Source: Limnohabitans sp. 2KL-17 (lineage in GTDB: Bacteria; Pseudomonadota; Gammaproteobacteria; Burkholderiales; Burkholderiaceae_C). Taken from it: a DNA stretch of 64,000 nt. Shown here in pieces: positions 26,485 through 36,004 of the stretch (the first letter of the stretch is position 1; every line of letters begins with the position of its first letter). The stretch spans positions 1-64,000 of the forward strand of contig NZ_NESK01000008.1 of assembly GCF_003063415.1 (NCBI RefSeq). Direction: 5' to 3'. The translations under genes were made by a program, and so were the position numbers. Below the pieces are notes generated by a model. That model did no database searches and was not told where the DNA came from. It was given only the letters and a program-made list of their open reading frames with translations.

Positions 26485-27582
26485 TTAAGGCTTGACAGCG
26501 GCGATGGGGGCCAATGTGTGCTCAACATCGCCACACTGGGCGCGGTGTTGCAAGGCGTGCTCCATGACCACCAGCGCCAGCATGGCCTCGGCAATCGGCG
26601 TGGCTCGGATGCCGACACACGGGTCGTGGCGGCCTTTGGTGATGACTTCGGTGGGCTGGCCATTCGAGTCAATCGAATCGCGGGGGATCAATATCGAGCT
26701 GGTGGGCTTCACGGCAATCGACACCTCGATGTCTTGCCCGGTGCTGATGCCCCCGAGCACACCTCCAGCGTTGTTGCCGACAAAGCCTTGCTGCGTCAGG
26801 GTGTCACCGGCAGTGCTGCCTTTTTGGGTCACGCAAGCAAAACCGGCGCCTATCTCCACACCCTTGACCGCGTTGATGCCCATCATCGCGTACGCGATAT
26901 CGGCATCGATCTTGTCAAACAAGGGCTGGCCCAGGCCGACCGGCACGCCACGGGCCACCACGCGCAAGCGGGCCCCGCAAGAATCGCCCGACTTGCGCAG
27001 CGCGTTCATGTAGTCCTCCAGCGCCGACACATCGGCGACCGGGGCAAAAAACGGGTTGGCCTGCACATGGTCCCAGCTCTCAAAACCAATCGGCATGTCG
27101 CCGATCTGGGTCATGCAGCCCACAAAAGTGGTGCCAAATTTTTCTTTCAGCCATTTTTTTGCCACGGCGCCTGCGGCCACCATGGGCGCGGTCAGACGGG
27201 CCGATGACCGTCCGCCGCCACGCGGATCGCGCAAGCCATACTTGCGCCAGTAGGTGTAGTCGGCATGCCCCGGACGGAAGGTCTGCAGGATGTCGCCATA
27301 GTCCTTGCTGCGCTGGTCGGTGTTCTGAATGAGCAGGCAAATCGGGGTGCCTGTGGTCAGGCCCTGGTACACGCCCGAGATGATCTGCACCGCGTCGGGT
27401 TCGTTGCGTTGGGTGACAAATTTGCTGGTGCCGGGCCGGCGTCGGTCCAGGTCGGGCTGGATGTCGGCCTCGGACAGCGGCATGCCCGGAGGGCAGCCGT
27501 CAATCACGCAGCCAATGGCCGGGCCATGGGACTCACCAAAATTGGTGACCGAGAAGAGATTTCCAAAGGTATTGCCGCTCAT
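26485..27582 (-). CDS. aroC: Chorismate synthase
   Basis: 365 residues, the normal length. It begins [20 protein letters not shown] and has the family signatures [42 protein letters not shown] and the C-terminal [18 protein letters not shown]. It converts 5-enolpyruvylshikimate-3-phosphate to chorismate using reduced FMN, the last step of the shikimate pathway. Confidence 0.98.
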   Translation of the reverse strand: MSGNTFGNLFSVTNFGESHGPAIGCVIDGCPPGMPLSEADIQPDLDRRRPGTSKFVTQRNEPDAVQIISGVYQGLTTGTPICLLIQNTDQRSKDYGDILQTFRPGHADYTYWRKYGLRDPRGGGRSSARLTAPMVAAGAVAKKWLKEKFGTTFVGCMTQIGDMPIGFESWDHVQANPFFAPVADVSALEDYMNALRKSGDSCGARLRVVARGVPVGLGQPLFDKIDADIAYAMMGINAVKGVEIGAGFACVTQKGSTAGDTLTQQGFVGNNAGGVLGGISTGQDIEVSIAVKPTSSILIPRDSIDSNGQPTEVITKGRHDPCVGIRATPIAEAMLALVVMEHALQHRAQCGDVEHTLAPIAAVKP

Positions 27583-27628
27583 GGGGTTGGATTATCCCAG
27601 AGCGGGGGCTTGGGCTGGCCAGGCACCT

Positions 27629-28096
27629 TCAGAGTTTGACGTCTTCAGACTCGGGGGCCGAGCCTTCGGGCCAATCGCGGATGTAGGCCTTGAGCATCTT
27701 GTTTTCAAAGTTCTGGCTGTCCACCACGGCCTTGGCCACGTCATAAAAGCTGATGACGCCCATGAGCATGCGCTGGTCCATGACGGGCATGTAGCGGGCA
27801 TGGTGCTCCAGCATCATGCGGCGCACTTCGTTGATGTCGGTGTCTCCAGTGCAGGTCTGGGGTTGGGCGTCCATGGCTTCTCGCACGGTGGTGGCACCCA
27901 CCTGGCCGCCGTTTTTGACGATCTGCTGGATCACCTCGCGGAAAGTCAGCATGCCCAACAGATCGCCGTTTGCCATGACCACCAGTGAGCCCATGTCTTT
28001 TTCGGCCATGTCGTTCATGGCCCGAGACAAAGGTTCATCAGGGTGCACCGTGAACAGTGTGCCGCCCTTGACGCGAAGAATGTCGCTGACTTGCAT
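27629..28096 (-). CDS. Tandem CBS-domain protein
   Basis: 155 residues containing two CBS domains: the first spans about 10-70 (TVHPDEPLSRAMNDMAEKDMGSLVVM), the second about 80-140 (DTDINEVRRMMLEHHARYMPVMDQRMLMGVISFYDVA). CBS pairs bind adenine nucleotides and usually act as sensors. No fused output domain. 46 bp upstream of aroC on the same strand. Confidence 0.92.
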   Translation of the reverse strand: MQVSDILRVKGGTLFTVHPDEPLSRAMNDMAEKDMGSLVVMANGDLLGMLTFREVIQQIVKNGGQVGATTVREAMDAQPQTCTGDTDINEVRRMMLEHHARYMPVMDQRMLMGVISFYDVAKAVVDSQNFENKMLKAYIRDWPEGSAPESEDVKL

Positions 28097-28212
28097 GGTA
28101 TGTCTCCTGAGGGTCGATCCGGTTTAGATGAAATTCCAATATAGCCCACAATGAATGCCGAAAGCCAGGCCAAAAGCTTGGCAAACACTTTGTATTTTTT
28201 CGGAGACTCCTC

Positions 28213-29511
28213 ATGGCTGGTTACAGCGACCCCGGTTTTGACACCTTGGCCCTTCACGCGGGGGCCGCGCCCGACCCGAGCACCGGTGCTCGTGCGGTCC
28301 CCATCCACCTGACCACATCGTTTGTCTTTGAGTCGACCGACCAGGCCGCAGCGCTTTTTAACCTCGAGCGTCCAGGCCATGTCTACAGCCGCATCAGCAA
28401 CCCGACCAACGCGGTGCTGGAGCAACGCATCTCTGCCCTGGAAGGTGGCATTGGGGCCATCACCACGGCCAGCGGACAAGCGGCCTTGCACCTGACGATC
28501 GCCACCCTGATGGGCGCAGGCTCACACATCGTGGCGTCTACCGCTTTGTATGGTGGTTCACACAACCTGCTGCACTTCACCCTGAGCCGCTTCGGCATCA
28601 GCACCACCTTTGTCAAACCCGGCGATCTGGACGCCTGGCGTGCCGCCGTGCAACCCAACACCAAACTGTTTTTTGGTGAGACCGTGGGCAACCCCGGGCT
28701 GGACGTGCTCGACATCCCGGCCATCAGCGCCATCGCGCACGACAACGGCGTGCCGCTGCTGGTCGACTCCACCCTGACATCGCCCTGGCTGATCCAGCCT
28801 TTTGACCATGGGGCCGATCTGGTCTACCACTCGGCCACCAAGTTCCTGTCGGGCCACGGCACAGTGGTCGGCGGCGTGGTGGTCGATGGCGGCAGCTTTG
28901 ACTGGGACAAGTCCGGCAAGTTTGCCGAACTGAGCCAGGCCTATGCGGGCTTTCACAACATGGTGTTCAGCGAAGAAAGCACCGTGGGGGCATTTTTGCT
29001 GCGGGCCCGGCGCGAAGGCCTGCGCGACTTTGGTGCCTGCATGAGCCCACACACCGCCTGGCTGATTTTGCAAGGCATCGAAACCCTGCCCTTGCGCATG
29101 GCCAGGCACATGGAAAACACCACCAAGGTGGTTGAGTTTTTGGCCTCACACCCCTTGGTGAGCCGGGTGGGCCACCCCATGCTGGAGAGCCACCCCTCGC
29201 ACGCGCTGGCGCAAAAACTGCTGCCGCGTGGCGCGGGCTCGGTTTTCAGCTTTGACATCAAGGGCTCACGCACACAGGGGCAAAAGTTCATTGAAACCCT
29301 CAAGGTCTTCAGCCACCTGGCCAACGTGGGCGACTGCCGCAGCCTGGTGATTCACCCGGCCAGCACGACCCATTTCCGCATGACCGACGAGGCCCTGGTC
29401 GCCAGTGGCATTGGGCCCGGCACGATCCGCCTGTCCATCGGGCTGGAAGATCCGGCCGACTTGATCGACGATCTGAAAAAAGCCTTGAAGGCTGCGGAGA
29501 AAGCCGCATGA
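28213..29511 (+). CDS. O-acetyl/O-succinylhomoserine sulfhydrylase
   Basis: 432 residues. A PLP gamma-elimination enzyme: the N-terminal DTLALHAGAAPDPSTGARAVPIHLTTSFVFE, YSRISNPTNAVLEQRISALEGG, VDSTLTSPWLIQPFDHGADLVYHSATKFLSGHGT (K in SATKF is the cofactor lysine) are the family motifs. It joins sulphide to O-acylhomoserine to make homocysteine. The length and sequence favour the OAH-sulfhydrylase (MetY) type over MetZ. CGGAGACTCC precedes the ATG. It heads a coupled operon with an alpha/beta hydrolase and a P450. Confidence 0.93.
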   Translation: MAGYSDPGFDTLALHAGAAPDPSTGARAVPIHLTTSFVFESTDQAAALFNLERPGHVYSRISNPTNAVLEQRISALEGGIGAITTASGQAALHLTIATLMGAGSHIVASTALYGGSHNLLHFTLSRFGISTTFVKPGDLDAWRAAVQPNTKLFFGETVGNPGLDVLDIPAISAIAHDNGVPLLVDSTLTSPWLIQPFDHGADLVYHSATKFLSGHGTVVGGVVVDGGSFDWDKSGKFAELSQAYAGFHNMVFSEESTVGAFLLRARREGLRDFGACMSPHTAWLILQGIETLPLRMARHMENTTKVVEFLASHPLVSRVGHPMLESHPSHALAQKLLPRGAGSVFSFDIKGSRTQGQKFIETLKVFSHLANVGDCRSLVIHPASTTHFRMTDEALVASGIGPGTIRLSIGLEDPADLIDDLKKALKAAEKAA

Positions 29512-30326
29512 AAACGTCTGTTCAAGGCCACGACCTCTACGCCTACACCGGCGGCAAGCCCTTCAACCCGGCGCAGCCCACAGCCGTCTTCATCCACGGC
29601 GTGCTGAATGACCACAGCGTCTGGATCCTGCAAACCCGCTACATGGCCCACCACGGCTGGAATGTGCTGGCGATTGACCTGCCCGGCCATTGCAAAAGCG
29701 ACGGCCCACCGCCGCACAGCGTGCAACAGGCCGCCGACACCGTGATCGCCCTGCTCGACGCGCTCCAGGTCGAAAAAGCCGCCCTGATCGGGCACAGCTT
29801 TGGCTCGCTGATCGCCCTGGAAGCCGCGGCACGCGACGCCCAGGCCCACCCCGGGCGCATCGGCCACTTGGTGATGGTGGGCACGGCCTACCCCATGCGG
29901 GTTTCGCCCGCCTTGCTGGAACAATCGGTCAGCGCCCCATTCAAGGCGATTGACATGGTCAACAGCTTTTCGCATTCCACGCTGGCACCGCCCCCCTCGG
30001 CTTTGGGCCCCGGCACCTGGCTTTATGGCGGCAGCAAGGCGCTGATGCGGCGCGTGCTGGCCAGCAACCCCCAGGCCAATGTGTTCAACATCGGCTTCAA
30101 GGCTTGCGACAGCTACAACGGCGGCGAAATGGCCATGCCACAAGTGCAATGCCCTGTGTTGTTTGTGCTGGGCGATGCTGACCAAATGACGCCGCCCAAA
30201 GCGGCGCAAAGCCTGATCGCACTGTGCGCCAAGCCCAAGGTGGTCAAGCTGCCTGCAGGCCACTCGCTGATGACCGAGGCGCCTGAAGGCGTGCTGCAAG
30301 CCCTCAAGGATTTTTTAAAAACATGA
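29508..30326 (+). CDS. Alpha/beta-fold hydrolase
   Basis: 272 residues. TAVFIHGVLNDHSVW gives the oxyanion segment, ALIGHSFGSLIALEAA the nucleophile (GHSFGS), FVLGDADQMTP the acid, and LPAGHSLMTEAP the catalytic His. It is coupled to the sulfhydrylase gene by an ATGA overlap and to the P450 gene by another. Substrate unknown. Confidence 0.87.
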   Translation: MKTSVQGHDLYAYTGGKPFNPAQPTAVFIHGVLNDHSVWILQTRYMAHHGWNVLAIDLPGHCKSDGPPPHSVQQAADTVIALLDALQVEKAALIGHSFGSLIALEAAARDAQAHPGRIGHLVMVGTAYPMRVSPALLEQSVSAPFKAIDMVNSFSHSTLAPPPSALGPGTWLYGGSKALMRRVLASNPQANVFNIGFKACDSYNGGEMAMPQVQCPVLFVLGDADQMTPPKAAQSLIALCAKPKVVKLPAGHSLMTEAPEGVLQALKDFLKT

Positions 30327-31642
30327 CCCTCAGCATCACCCCGCCCATGAGCGCCCTGCGTGCGCAACAGATCGCCCAAACACTCGACCTGCGCGCTCTC
30401 CCCCCTGATTTTTTGAACAACCCCTACGGGGTGTATGCCGCATTGCGAGAGGCCGAGCCTTTCAAACGCATGCCCGATGGCGCGTATTTCCTCACGCGCC
30501 ACGCCGATCTGGTGGCGGTGTACCGCGATGCCAAAGTGTTCAGCTCCGACAAGCAGGTTGAGTTTGGCCCCAAATACAACCATGCGCCCTTCAACCAGCC
30601 CCCCTTCGCCCCACCGGGTGGCGTGGCCCCGCTGTTTGAGCACCACACCCACAGCCTTGTTTTCAACGACCCGCCACTGCACACCCGGGTGCGGCGTCTG
30701 ATCATGGGCGCCCTGACGCGCCGCGCCATCGAGGCCATGGAGCCCGGCCTGGTGGAGTTGGTCGACAGCCTGCTGGACAAGATCGAGGCCCAAGGCGGCG
30801 GCGACCTGATCGAAGACTTTGCCTCGGCCATTCCAGTCGAGATCATCGGCAACCTGCTGGACGTGCCCCATGCCGACCGTGAGCCGCTGCGCGGCTGGTC
30901 GCTGGCCATTCTGGGCGCGCTGGAGCCGACCCTCACCCCCGAGCAAGAAGCCTTGGGCAACCGCAGCGTGAACGAGTTTCTGGCCTACCTGCGCGCGCTG
31001 GTCGCCCAGCGCCGCCAACACCCGGGTGATCCAGAGCACGATGTGCTGACCCGGCTCATCCAAGGCGAAGAAGGCGGTGATGCACTGAGCGAAGTCGAGT
31101 TGCTGCAAAACTGCGTGTTCTTGCTCAACGCCGGGCACGAAACCACCACCAACCTGATCGGCAATGCGCTCATCAGCCTGCAGGAATGGCCGGCGCAGCG
31201 CGATCAGCTCAAGGCCGACTTGCTGGCGGCCGCTTCCAACGAAGAACGAGACCAAGCCCTCAACCTGGCCGTGGACGAATTTTTGCGCTTCGAGTCGTCC
31301 AACCAGCTCAGCAACCGACGTGCGCTGCAAGCCACCCAGGTCAACGGGGTCGATCTGCCTGCGGGCGCCTTGATCACGCTGTGCATCGGTGCGGCCAACC
31401 GCGACCCCGCTGTGTACGACCAGCCCGAACAGCTCGACCTGCGCCGCACGGGCAACAAGCACCTGGCTTTTGGGTTTGGTGTGCACCAGTGCGCAGGCCT
31501 GAGTCTGGCGCGGCTGGAAGGGCGCATCGCCATCGGTCGGTTTTTGCAGCGCTTTCCAGATTACCAGCTGACCCAAGCCCCGGTGCGCGGCGGGCGTGCA
31601 CGTTTTCGTGGATTTTTAAGCGCCGTCTTTCGCACCGCCTGA
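30323..31642 (+). CDS. Cytochrome P450
   Basis: 439 residues, soluble bacterial type. The I-helix oxygen-activation motif is FLLNAGHETTTNLIG, the ExxR motif is DEFLRFESSNQ, and the haem-binding loop is FGFGVHQCAGLSLARLEGR with the axial Cys. It would hydroxylate an unknown substrate using an external ferredoxin; no redox partner gene is nearby. It shares the operon with a methionine-biosynthesis sulfhydrylase by translational coupling, an unusual setting. Confidence 0.95.
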   Translation: MTLSITPPMSALRAQQIAQTLDLRALPPDFLNNPYGVYAALREAEPFKRMPDGAYFLTRHADLVAVYRDAKVFSSDKQVEFGPKYNHAPFNQPPFAPPGGVAPLFEHHTHSLVFNDPPLHTRVRRLIMGALTRRAIEAMEPGLVELVDSLLDKIEAQGGGDLIEDFASAIPVEIIGNLLDVPHADREPLRGWSLAILGALEPTLTPEQEALGNRSVNEFLAYLRALVAQRRQHPGDPEHDVLTRLIQGEEGGDALSEVELLQNCVFLLNAGHETTTNLIGNALISLQEWPAQRDQLKADLLAAASNEERDQALNLAVDEFLRFESSNQLSNRRALQATQVNGVDLPAGALITLCIGAANRDPAVYDQPEQLDLRRTGNKHLAFGFGVHQCAGLSLARLEGRIAIGRFLQRFPDYQLTQAPVRGGRARFRGFLSAVFRTA

Positions 31643-31698
31643 GGGCCTTCGGCGAATCGCCTCACCCGGCCCCTCCCGCACCCAGGCTTCGAGGGGCT

Positions 31699-32958
31699 TT
31701 AGCGGCTGGCCTGATTTGCATCGGGCAGCAACTGCGTCACCACAATGCGTTCAAGCCCTGTTTGAAGCCACACCGGGTCGGTGGGCGATGCACGCAGCAC
31801 CAGCAGCCGCTCAGCCAAAGGTGCCACGCTGGTCTGCGCCGGGTCCATCAGCAACACTTGACGGGCTTGCCCCTGGTCGTTTTGCTCGGTCAGGCGGCCT
31901 ACCCAGTCGAGGCTTTGCAAAACATCGAGCACCTGCCGCAGCTCGATCGGCTCCACGCGCAAGCGCGATGCCAATTCGTCGGTGCTGAAACCGCGCTGCT
32001 GGGATGCTTTGGCGGCATTCAACTCGGCCAACACCTCCAGTGCCAGCCTGAAGCCCCAGCCCGGGCCATCGGGCTTGCGCCAGGTCTGGCGCCCCAACTC
32101 GGGCAGACTGGAAGCCAACACCGCACCCAGCAAGACAATCAGCCAAGTCACATAAATCCAGACCAACAAAATCGGCAGCGCTGCAAAAGCGCCGTAGATG
32201 ACCGAATAAGTGGGCACCTGCAGCAGGTAAACAGCCAATAATTTTTTGGCCAGTTCCACCCCCCCCGCCACCAAAAACCCGGCGGTGATGGCATGGCGCC
32301 AGCGCACACGGGTGTAAGGCACATAAAAATACAAACCACTGACACAGGCGGTCAGCAACAAAAACTCAAAGCTGTCGAGCAACCAGCGCACAGAGCCCGG
32401 CAACACATCCACCACATCGCGCGAAGCCGTCACCACATAAGAAGTGATGGCCAGACTGGCGCCCAAAAACAAGGGCCCCAAAGTGATGGCAGACCAATAC
32501 AGCAAGACCCTTTGCGGCAAAGGCCGCTGACGCCGTAAGCGCCAGATTTGCCCCATGGTGCGTTCGATCGTCACCATCAAGGCCACCGCGGTCATCAGCA
32601 CCGCCACCAATCCGACCGTTCCCAATCGGCTGGCCTTGCGGGAAAACTGCGTCAGGTAACTGAGCACCTGGCGGGCAATGCTCTCGGGCACCAGGCTCTC
32701 AATCAGCCAGCGCTGGATCGTGTCCTGAAATTTGCCAAACACCGGAAAGGCCGCAAAGACGGCCAGGCCCACAGCAAACAGCGGCACCAAAGCGAGTACG
32801 GTGGTGAAAGTGAGGGAACTGGCGCTCACGCCCAAACGGGCATCGCGAAAGCGTTCAGCCAAAACGCCCGCCATCTGGCGCCAGGGGAAAACCGTCAATT
32901 CTTGCCACCACAGCGAGAACTGTGCTTTCCATGTGGACTTCAAGGGGTTTGATTGCAT
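31699..32958 (-). CDS. YihY/BrkB-family inner-membrane protein with C-terminal winged-helix-like domain
   Basis: 419 residues from ATG at 32958. The first 290 residues carry about six membrane helices and the YihY signatures ARLGVSASSLTFTTVLALVPL near residue 40, PVFGKFQDTIQRWLIES, and YGAFAALPILLVWIYVTWLIVLLGAV. The rest (about 300-419) is soluble and contains FSTDELASRLRVEPIELRQVLDVLQ, a winged-helix-like segment. The open frame runs upstream as far as 33675, but that part overlaps the DUF2069 gene on the other strand and shows no family similarity. Exact function unknown. Confidence 0.9.
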   Translation of the reverse strand: MQSNPLKSTWKAQFSLWWQELTVFPWRQMAGVLAERFRDARLGVSASSLTFTTVLALVPLFAVGLAVFAAFPVFGKFQDTIQRWLIESLVPESIARQVLSYLTQFSRKASRLGTVGLVAVLMTAVALMVTIERTMGQIWRLRRQRPLPQRVLLYWSAITLGPLFLGASLAITSYVVTASRDVVDVLPGSVRWLLDSFEFLLLTACVSGLYFYVPYTRVRWRHAITAGFLVAGGVELAKKLLAVYLLQVPTYSVIYGAFAALPILLVWIYVTWLIVLLGAVLASSLPELGRQTWRKPDGPGWGFRLALEVLAELNAAKASQQRGFSTDELASRLRVEPIELRQVLDVLQSLDWVGRLTEQNDQGQARQVLLMDPAQTSVAPLAERLLVLRASPTDPVWLQTGLERIVVTQLLPDANQASR

Positions 32959-32979
32959 GCCCGGTATGATGCCACCGCA

Positions 32980-33387
32980 ATGAACACCACCACAGAAAAC
33001 ATACCCGCTGGCGTCGATTTCACCCGTTGGATGGCCGTTGGCAGTTTGCTGGGCCTGATCCTTTTGGGCCTGGCCTGGGAGCTTTGGCTGGCACCCCTGC
33101 GGGAGGGCGGCACTTTGTGGGCCATCAAGGTCTTGCCCTTGTGCATTCCACTGGCCGGCCTGCTGAAAAACCGCATGTACACCTACCGCTGGGTCAGCAT
33201 GCTGGTCTGGCTTTACTTCACAGAAGGCGTGGTGCGTGCCTGGGGCGATGCCTGGCCCTCCAACGCACTGGCCGGACTGCAAATTCTGTTGTGCACCACC
33301 TTGTTTGTGGCTTGCGCGCTGCATGTGCGCATTCGGTTCAAGGCGGCCAAGGCCACGGGCAATTTTGTGCCCGTGCCCAGAGACTGA
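32980..33387 (+). CDS. DUF2069 membrane protein
   Basis: 135 residues with four hydrophobic helices (about 20-40, 50-65, 70-85 and 95-115). TFVRIRFK-type basic C-terminal end (CALHVRIRFKAAKATG) and the SNALAGLQILL stretch match DUF2069. Function unknown. Its start codon is only 21 bp from the divergent yihY start, so the two genes share a very compact promoter region that must lie inside the coding sequences. Confidence 0.88.
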   Translation: MNTTTENIPAGVDFTRWMAVGSLLGLILLGLAWELWLAPLREGGTLWAIKVLPLCIPLAGLLKNRMYTYRWVSMLVWLYFTEGVVRAWGDAWPSNALAGLQILLCTTLFVACALHVRIRFKAAKATGNFVPVPRD

Positions 33388-33441
33388 GCACCACCGTCCG
33401 AAGACGTTGACCCCAAATTGCCTCTCCCAACAAGCCAGACC

Positions 33442-34884
33442 ATGACCGCTCCAAGCACCGCCCAAATCGCATTGATTGCTTTGTTGCGCCAAATCTGTGG
33501 CCCAAACCATGTGCTGACCCACCAAGACCCGGCCACCGACTTGAGCCCCTGGGAACAAGACTGGCGCAAACGCGTCAAAGGCCTGGCCTTGGCAGTGGTG
33601 CGCCCAGGCAACACACAAGAAGTGGCTGCCGTGGTCAAGGCCTGCGCTGCAACGGGCACGCCCATCGTGCCCCAAGGCGGCAACACCGGTCTGGTGGTCG
33701 GCGGCGTGCCTGACGGGTCAGGCAAGCAGATCGTGCTCAGCATGACGCGCATGAATGCCGTACGGGCCATCGACAAAGACAACCTCACCATCACCGTGGA
33801 TGCCGGCTGTGTTTTGCAAAACCTGCAAACTGCGGCCGAAAACGCTGGCTTTTTGTTTCCCCTAAGTCTGGGGGCCGAGGGCAGTTGCACCATTGGCGGC
33901 AACCTGGGCACCAACGCAGGCGGCACGCAAGTGGTGCGCTACGGCAACACGCGTGACCTTTGCCTGGGCCTGGAAGTGGTGACCGCCCAGGGCGACATCT
34001 GGCACGGCCTGAGCGGATTGCGCAAGGACAACACGGGCTATGACCTGCGCAATCTGATGATCGGCAGCGAAGGCACGCTGGGCATCATCACCGCCGCAAC
34101 CCTCAAGCTTTACCCCCAGCCCGCGGCACAGCTTACTGCCTGGGCCGCTGTGCCCACCCTGCAAGCCGCCGTGCAACTGCTGGGCTTGGCCCACCAGCGC
34201 CTGGGGCCTGGCCTCACGGGTTTTGAAGTCATGAACCAGTTTGCGCTCGGCCTGGTTGACAAGCATTACCCGCAACTGCGCGTGCCGCTTTGGCAAGCCA
34301 CGCCTTGGTGCGTGCTGCTCGAAAACTCCGACAGCGAAAACGAACAACATGCCCGCAGCCAGTTCGAAGCCTTGCTGGAAGCGGCCATGGAACAAGCTTG
34401 CGTGACCGACGCCGTGGTGGCCGAAAATCTGGCCCAGGCACGCGGCCTGTGGCATGTCCGCGAGAGCATCACCCTGGCCCAGGCCGCTGAAGGCCTGAAC
34501 ATCAAACACGACATCAGCATCCCGGTGTCGCGCATTCCGGCCTTTGTGCTGGAGACCGATGCCCTGCTGGCCCGCGAAGTGCCCGGTGTGCGCATGGTTG
34601 ACTTTGGCCATCTGGGCGACGGCAACCTGCACTACAACGTGCAGGCGCCTGAGGGCGTGGATGGACATGCCTTTTTGCGTGAATTTGAAGACAAGGTCAA
34701 CACCCTGGTGTTCGACCAAGTGGCCAAGTTTGAGGGATCCATCAGCGCCGAGCATGGCGTGGGCGAACTCAAGGTGGGCAAACTGCCACTTTACAAAGAC
34801 CCCACGGCGCTGGCGATGATGCGGGCCGTGAAAAAAGCACTGGACCCGCAGAACCTGATGAATCCGGGGCGGGTGCTGGGCTGA
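33442..34884 (+). CDS. FAD-linked oxidase (D-lactate/D-2-hydroxyglutarate dehydrogenase type)
   Basis: 480 residues from ATG at 33442. The FAD-binding 4 domain (GTPIVPQGGNTGLVVGGVPDG near 80, LSLGAEGSCTIGGNLGTNAGGTQVVRYGNTRDL near 150) is followed by the FAD-oxidase C domain with the HLGDGNLHYNVQAP metal-binding motif and SAEHGVGELK near the end. This family oxidises D-2-hydroxyacids and passes electrons to quinone or cytochrome. The exact acid is not certain. A TTG at 33418 is a possible earlier start but gives no match. Confidence 0.9.
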   Translation: MTAPSTAQIALIALLRQICGPNHVLTHQDPATDLSPWEQDWRKRVKGLALAVVRPGNTQEVAAVVKACAATGTPIVPQGGNTGLVVGGVPDGSGKQIVLSMTRMNAVRAIDKDNLTITVDAGCVLQNLQTAAENAGFLFPLSLGAEGSCTIGGNLGTNAGGTQVVRYGNTRDLCLGLEVVTAQGDIWHGLSGLRKDNTGYDLRNLMIGSEGTLGIITAATLKLYPQPAAQLTAWAAVPTLQAAVQLLGLAHQRLGPGLTGFEVMNQFALGLVDKHYPQLRVPLWQATPWCVLLENSDSENEQHARSQFEALLEAAMEQACVTDAVVAENLAQARGLWHVRESITLAQAAEGLNIKHDISIPVSRIPAFVLETDALLAREVPGVRMVDFGHLGDGNLHYNVQAPEGVDGHAFLREFEDKVNTLVFDQVAKFEGSISAEHGVGELKVGKLPLYKDPTALAMMRAVKKALDPQNLMNPGRVLG

Positions 34885-34892
34885 ACGCCCAG
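34875..34892. terminator. Short hairpin at convergent gene ends
   Basis: GCTGGGC (34875-34881) and GCCCAGC (34886-34892) pair around a 4-base loop overlapping the oxidase stop. It sits between convergent genes (the next gene ends at 34903) and could terminate in either direction, but there is no T-run. Confidence 0.35.
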
Positions 34893-34902
34893 CCCCAAAG
34901 AT

Positions 34903-35709
34903 TCACTTCACAACAGCCGCATCGCTCAGTTTCTTGAGCAAGGCCATGCGGCGGTTCTGGACCACGGCGGTTTGCAGCTGGTTTTTGCTCTCTTCAAAGC
35001 CAGGCACCTGGTAGGGGCGTTTGGCGAGCAACTTGACCACATGCCAGTAAGGGCCTACCTGAATCGGCGCTGCCGAGACGGCACCGGCGGCCAGATTGAC
35101 CACCACATTCGAAATCGCCGGGGCGATCTGATCAGGCAAGAACCAGCCCAACTCACCGCCTTTGTCTTTGCTCGGGTCCATCGACCGGTCCTTGGCCAGC
35201 CCATCAAAGGCCTGCCCTGAACGCACAGCCGTCATGACACTGCGGGCATCGGCCTCGGAGGCCAAAACAATGCTCGAGATCTGAAACTGCTGGAGATCAC
35301 CCGCAGACTTCAGGGCCTTGACCTGCCGTTCGTATTCAGATTTGAGTTCGGCCTCGGTGACCGGGTTTTTGGTGAATTCGTCGTTCAAAAGCAATTCGAT
35401 CATCAGGTTTTGGCGCAAGCCCTGCAGCGCATCCTGGGTGGCAGGCAACTTGTCGAGGCCACGCTTTTGGGCCTCTTGCACCATCAACTCACGGGCTATG
35501 AATTCTTGCCGCAAGGCGGCACGCAGTTCAGGCGTGTCTTTTTGGCCCTGGGCCACATTGGCTTCGATGTTGCGTGCCATCAGTCGGGCTGGAATGCTTA
35601 CCCCGTTGACCACGGCAAGGGGCGCATCGGCAGAAAATGCTGCACCGGCAAAACACAAAGACAAGGCCAGACCCAACGCGGAAACTGCCCACTTTGATTG
35701 AAACTTCAT
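34903..35709 (-). CDS. Peptidylprolyl isomerase, periplasmic parvulin type
   Basis: 268 residues with a Sec signal peptide (MKFQSKWAVSALGLALSLC... AFSA). A chaperone-like N-terminal region with ALRQEFIARELMVQEAQKRGL precedes the parvulin domain: QISSIVLASEADARSVMTAVRSG, FDGLAKDRSMDPSKDKGGELGWF, then VQVGPYWHVVKLL. SurA/PpiC-like proteins assist outer-membrane protein folding. It is convergent with the FAD-linked oxidase. Confidence 0.93.
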   Translation of the reverse strand: MKFQSKWAVSALGLALSLCFAGAAFSADAPLAVVNGVSIPARLMARNIEANVAQGQKDTPELRAALRQEFIARELMVQEAQKRGLDKLPATQDALQGLRQNLMIELLLNDEFTKNPVTEAELKSEYERQVKALKSAGDLQQFQISSIVLASEADARSVMTAVRSGQAFDGLAKDRSMDPSKDKGGELGWFLPDQIAPAISNVVVNLAAGAVSAAPIQVGPYWHVVKLLAKRPYQVPGFEESKNQLQTAVVQNRRMALLKKLSDAAVVK

Positions 35710-35802
35710 GACTCACTCCAGAAATTGATTGAACCCAGGCAAAGGCTACCAAGGCTTTTTGACAATGCGGACCGATGCTCGGTGGGCGCAATCAGCCAGT
35801 TG

Positions 35803-35869
35803 TCGAAACGGGTTGTCAGTCTGTTCATGATAGGTCAACGGACACCCACTTCGAAACCGGTTGCCAGTC
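35803..35869. repeat. Degenerate direct repeat upstream of thyA
   Basis: TCGAAACGGGTTGTCAGTC (35803-35821) recurs as TCGAAACCGGTTGCCAGTC (35851-35869), two mismatches in 19, at a 48-bp interval. A looser match continues past each copy (TAGGTCAACGGACA near 35831 against TAGGCGTTGACTGGACA near 35876). The gene-free stretch 35710-36004 holds this repeat, no open frame, and the likely promoters of thyA and the divergent parvulin gene. Confidence 0.6.
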
Positions 35870-36004
35870 AAACAATAGGCGTTGACTGGACATGTTTTCT
35901 TTTGGGTTACAGGCGACCGATTCCAGCAAGAATGTTAACAATGTCGAGCCGACAAGCGCTCCAGGGTGACTGTTTGGAATGCGCTTGGCTTAAACTTGCG
36001 CCCC

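Noticed and set aside
28097-28212. SAM or SAH riboswitch before the sulfhydrylase
   Set aside because: Only a short GCCAA/TTGGC hairpin is visible; no conserved riboswitch core could be recognised.
32959-33675. Upstream extension of the yihY frame
   Set aside because: Overlaps the DUF2069 gene on the other strand and has no YihY similarity; start at 32958 preferred.
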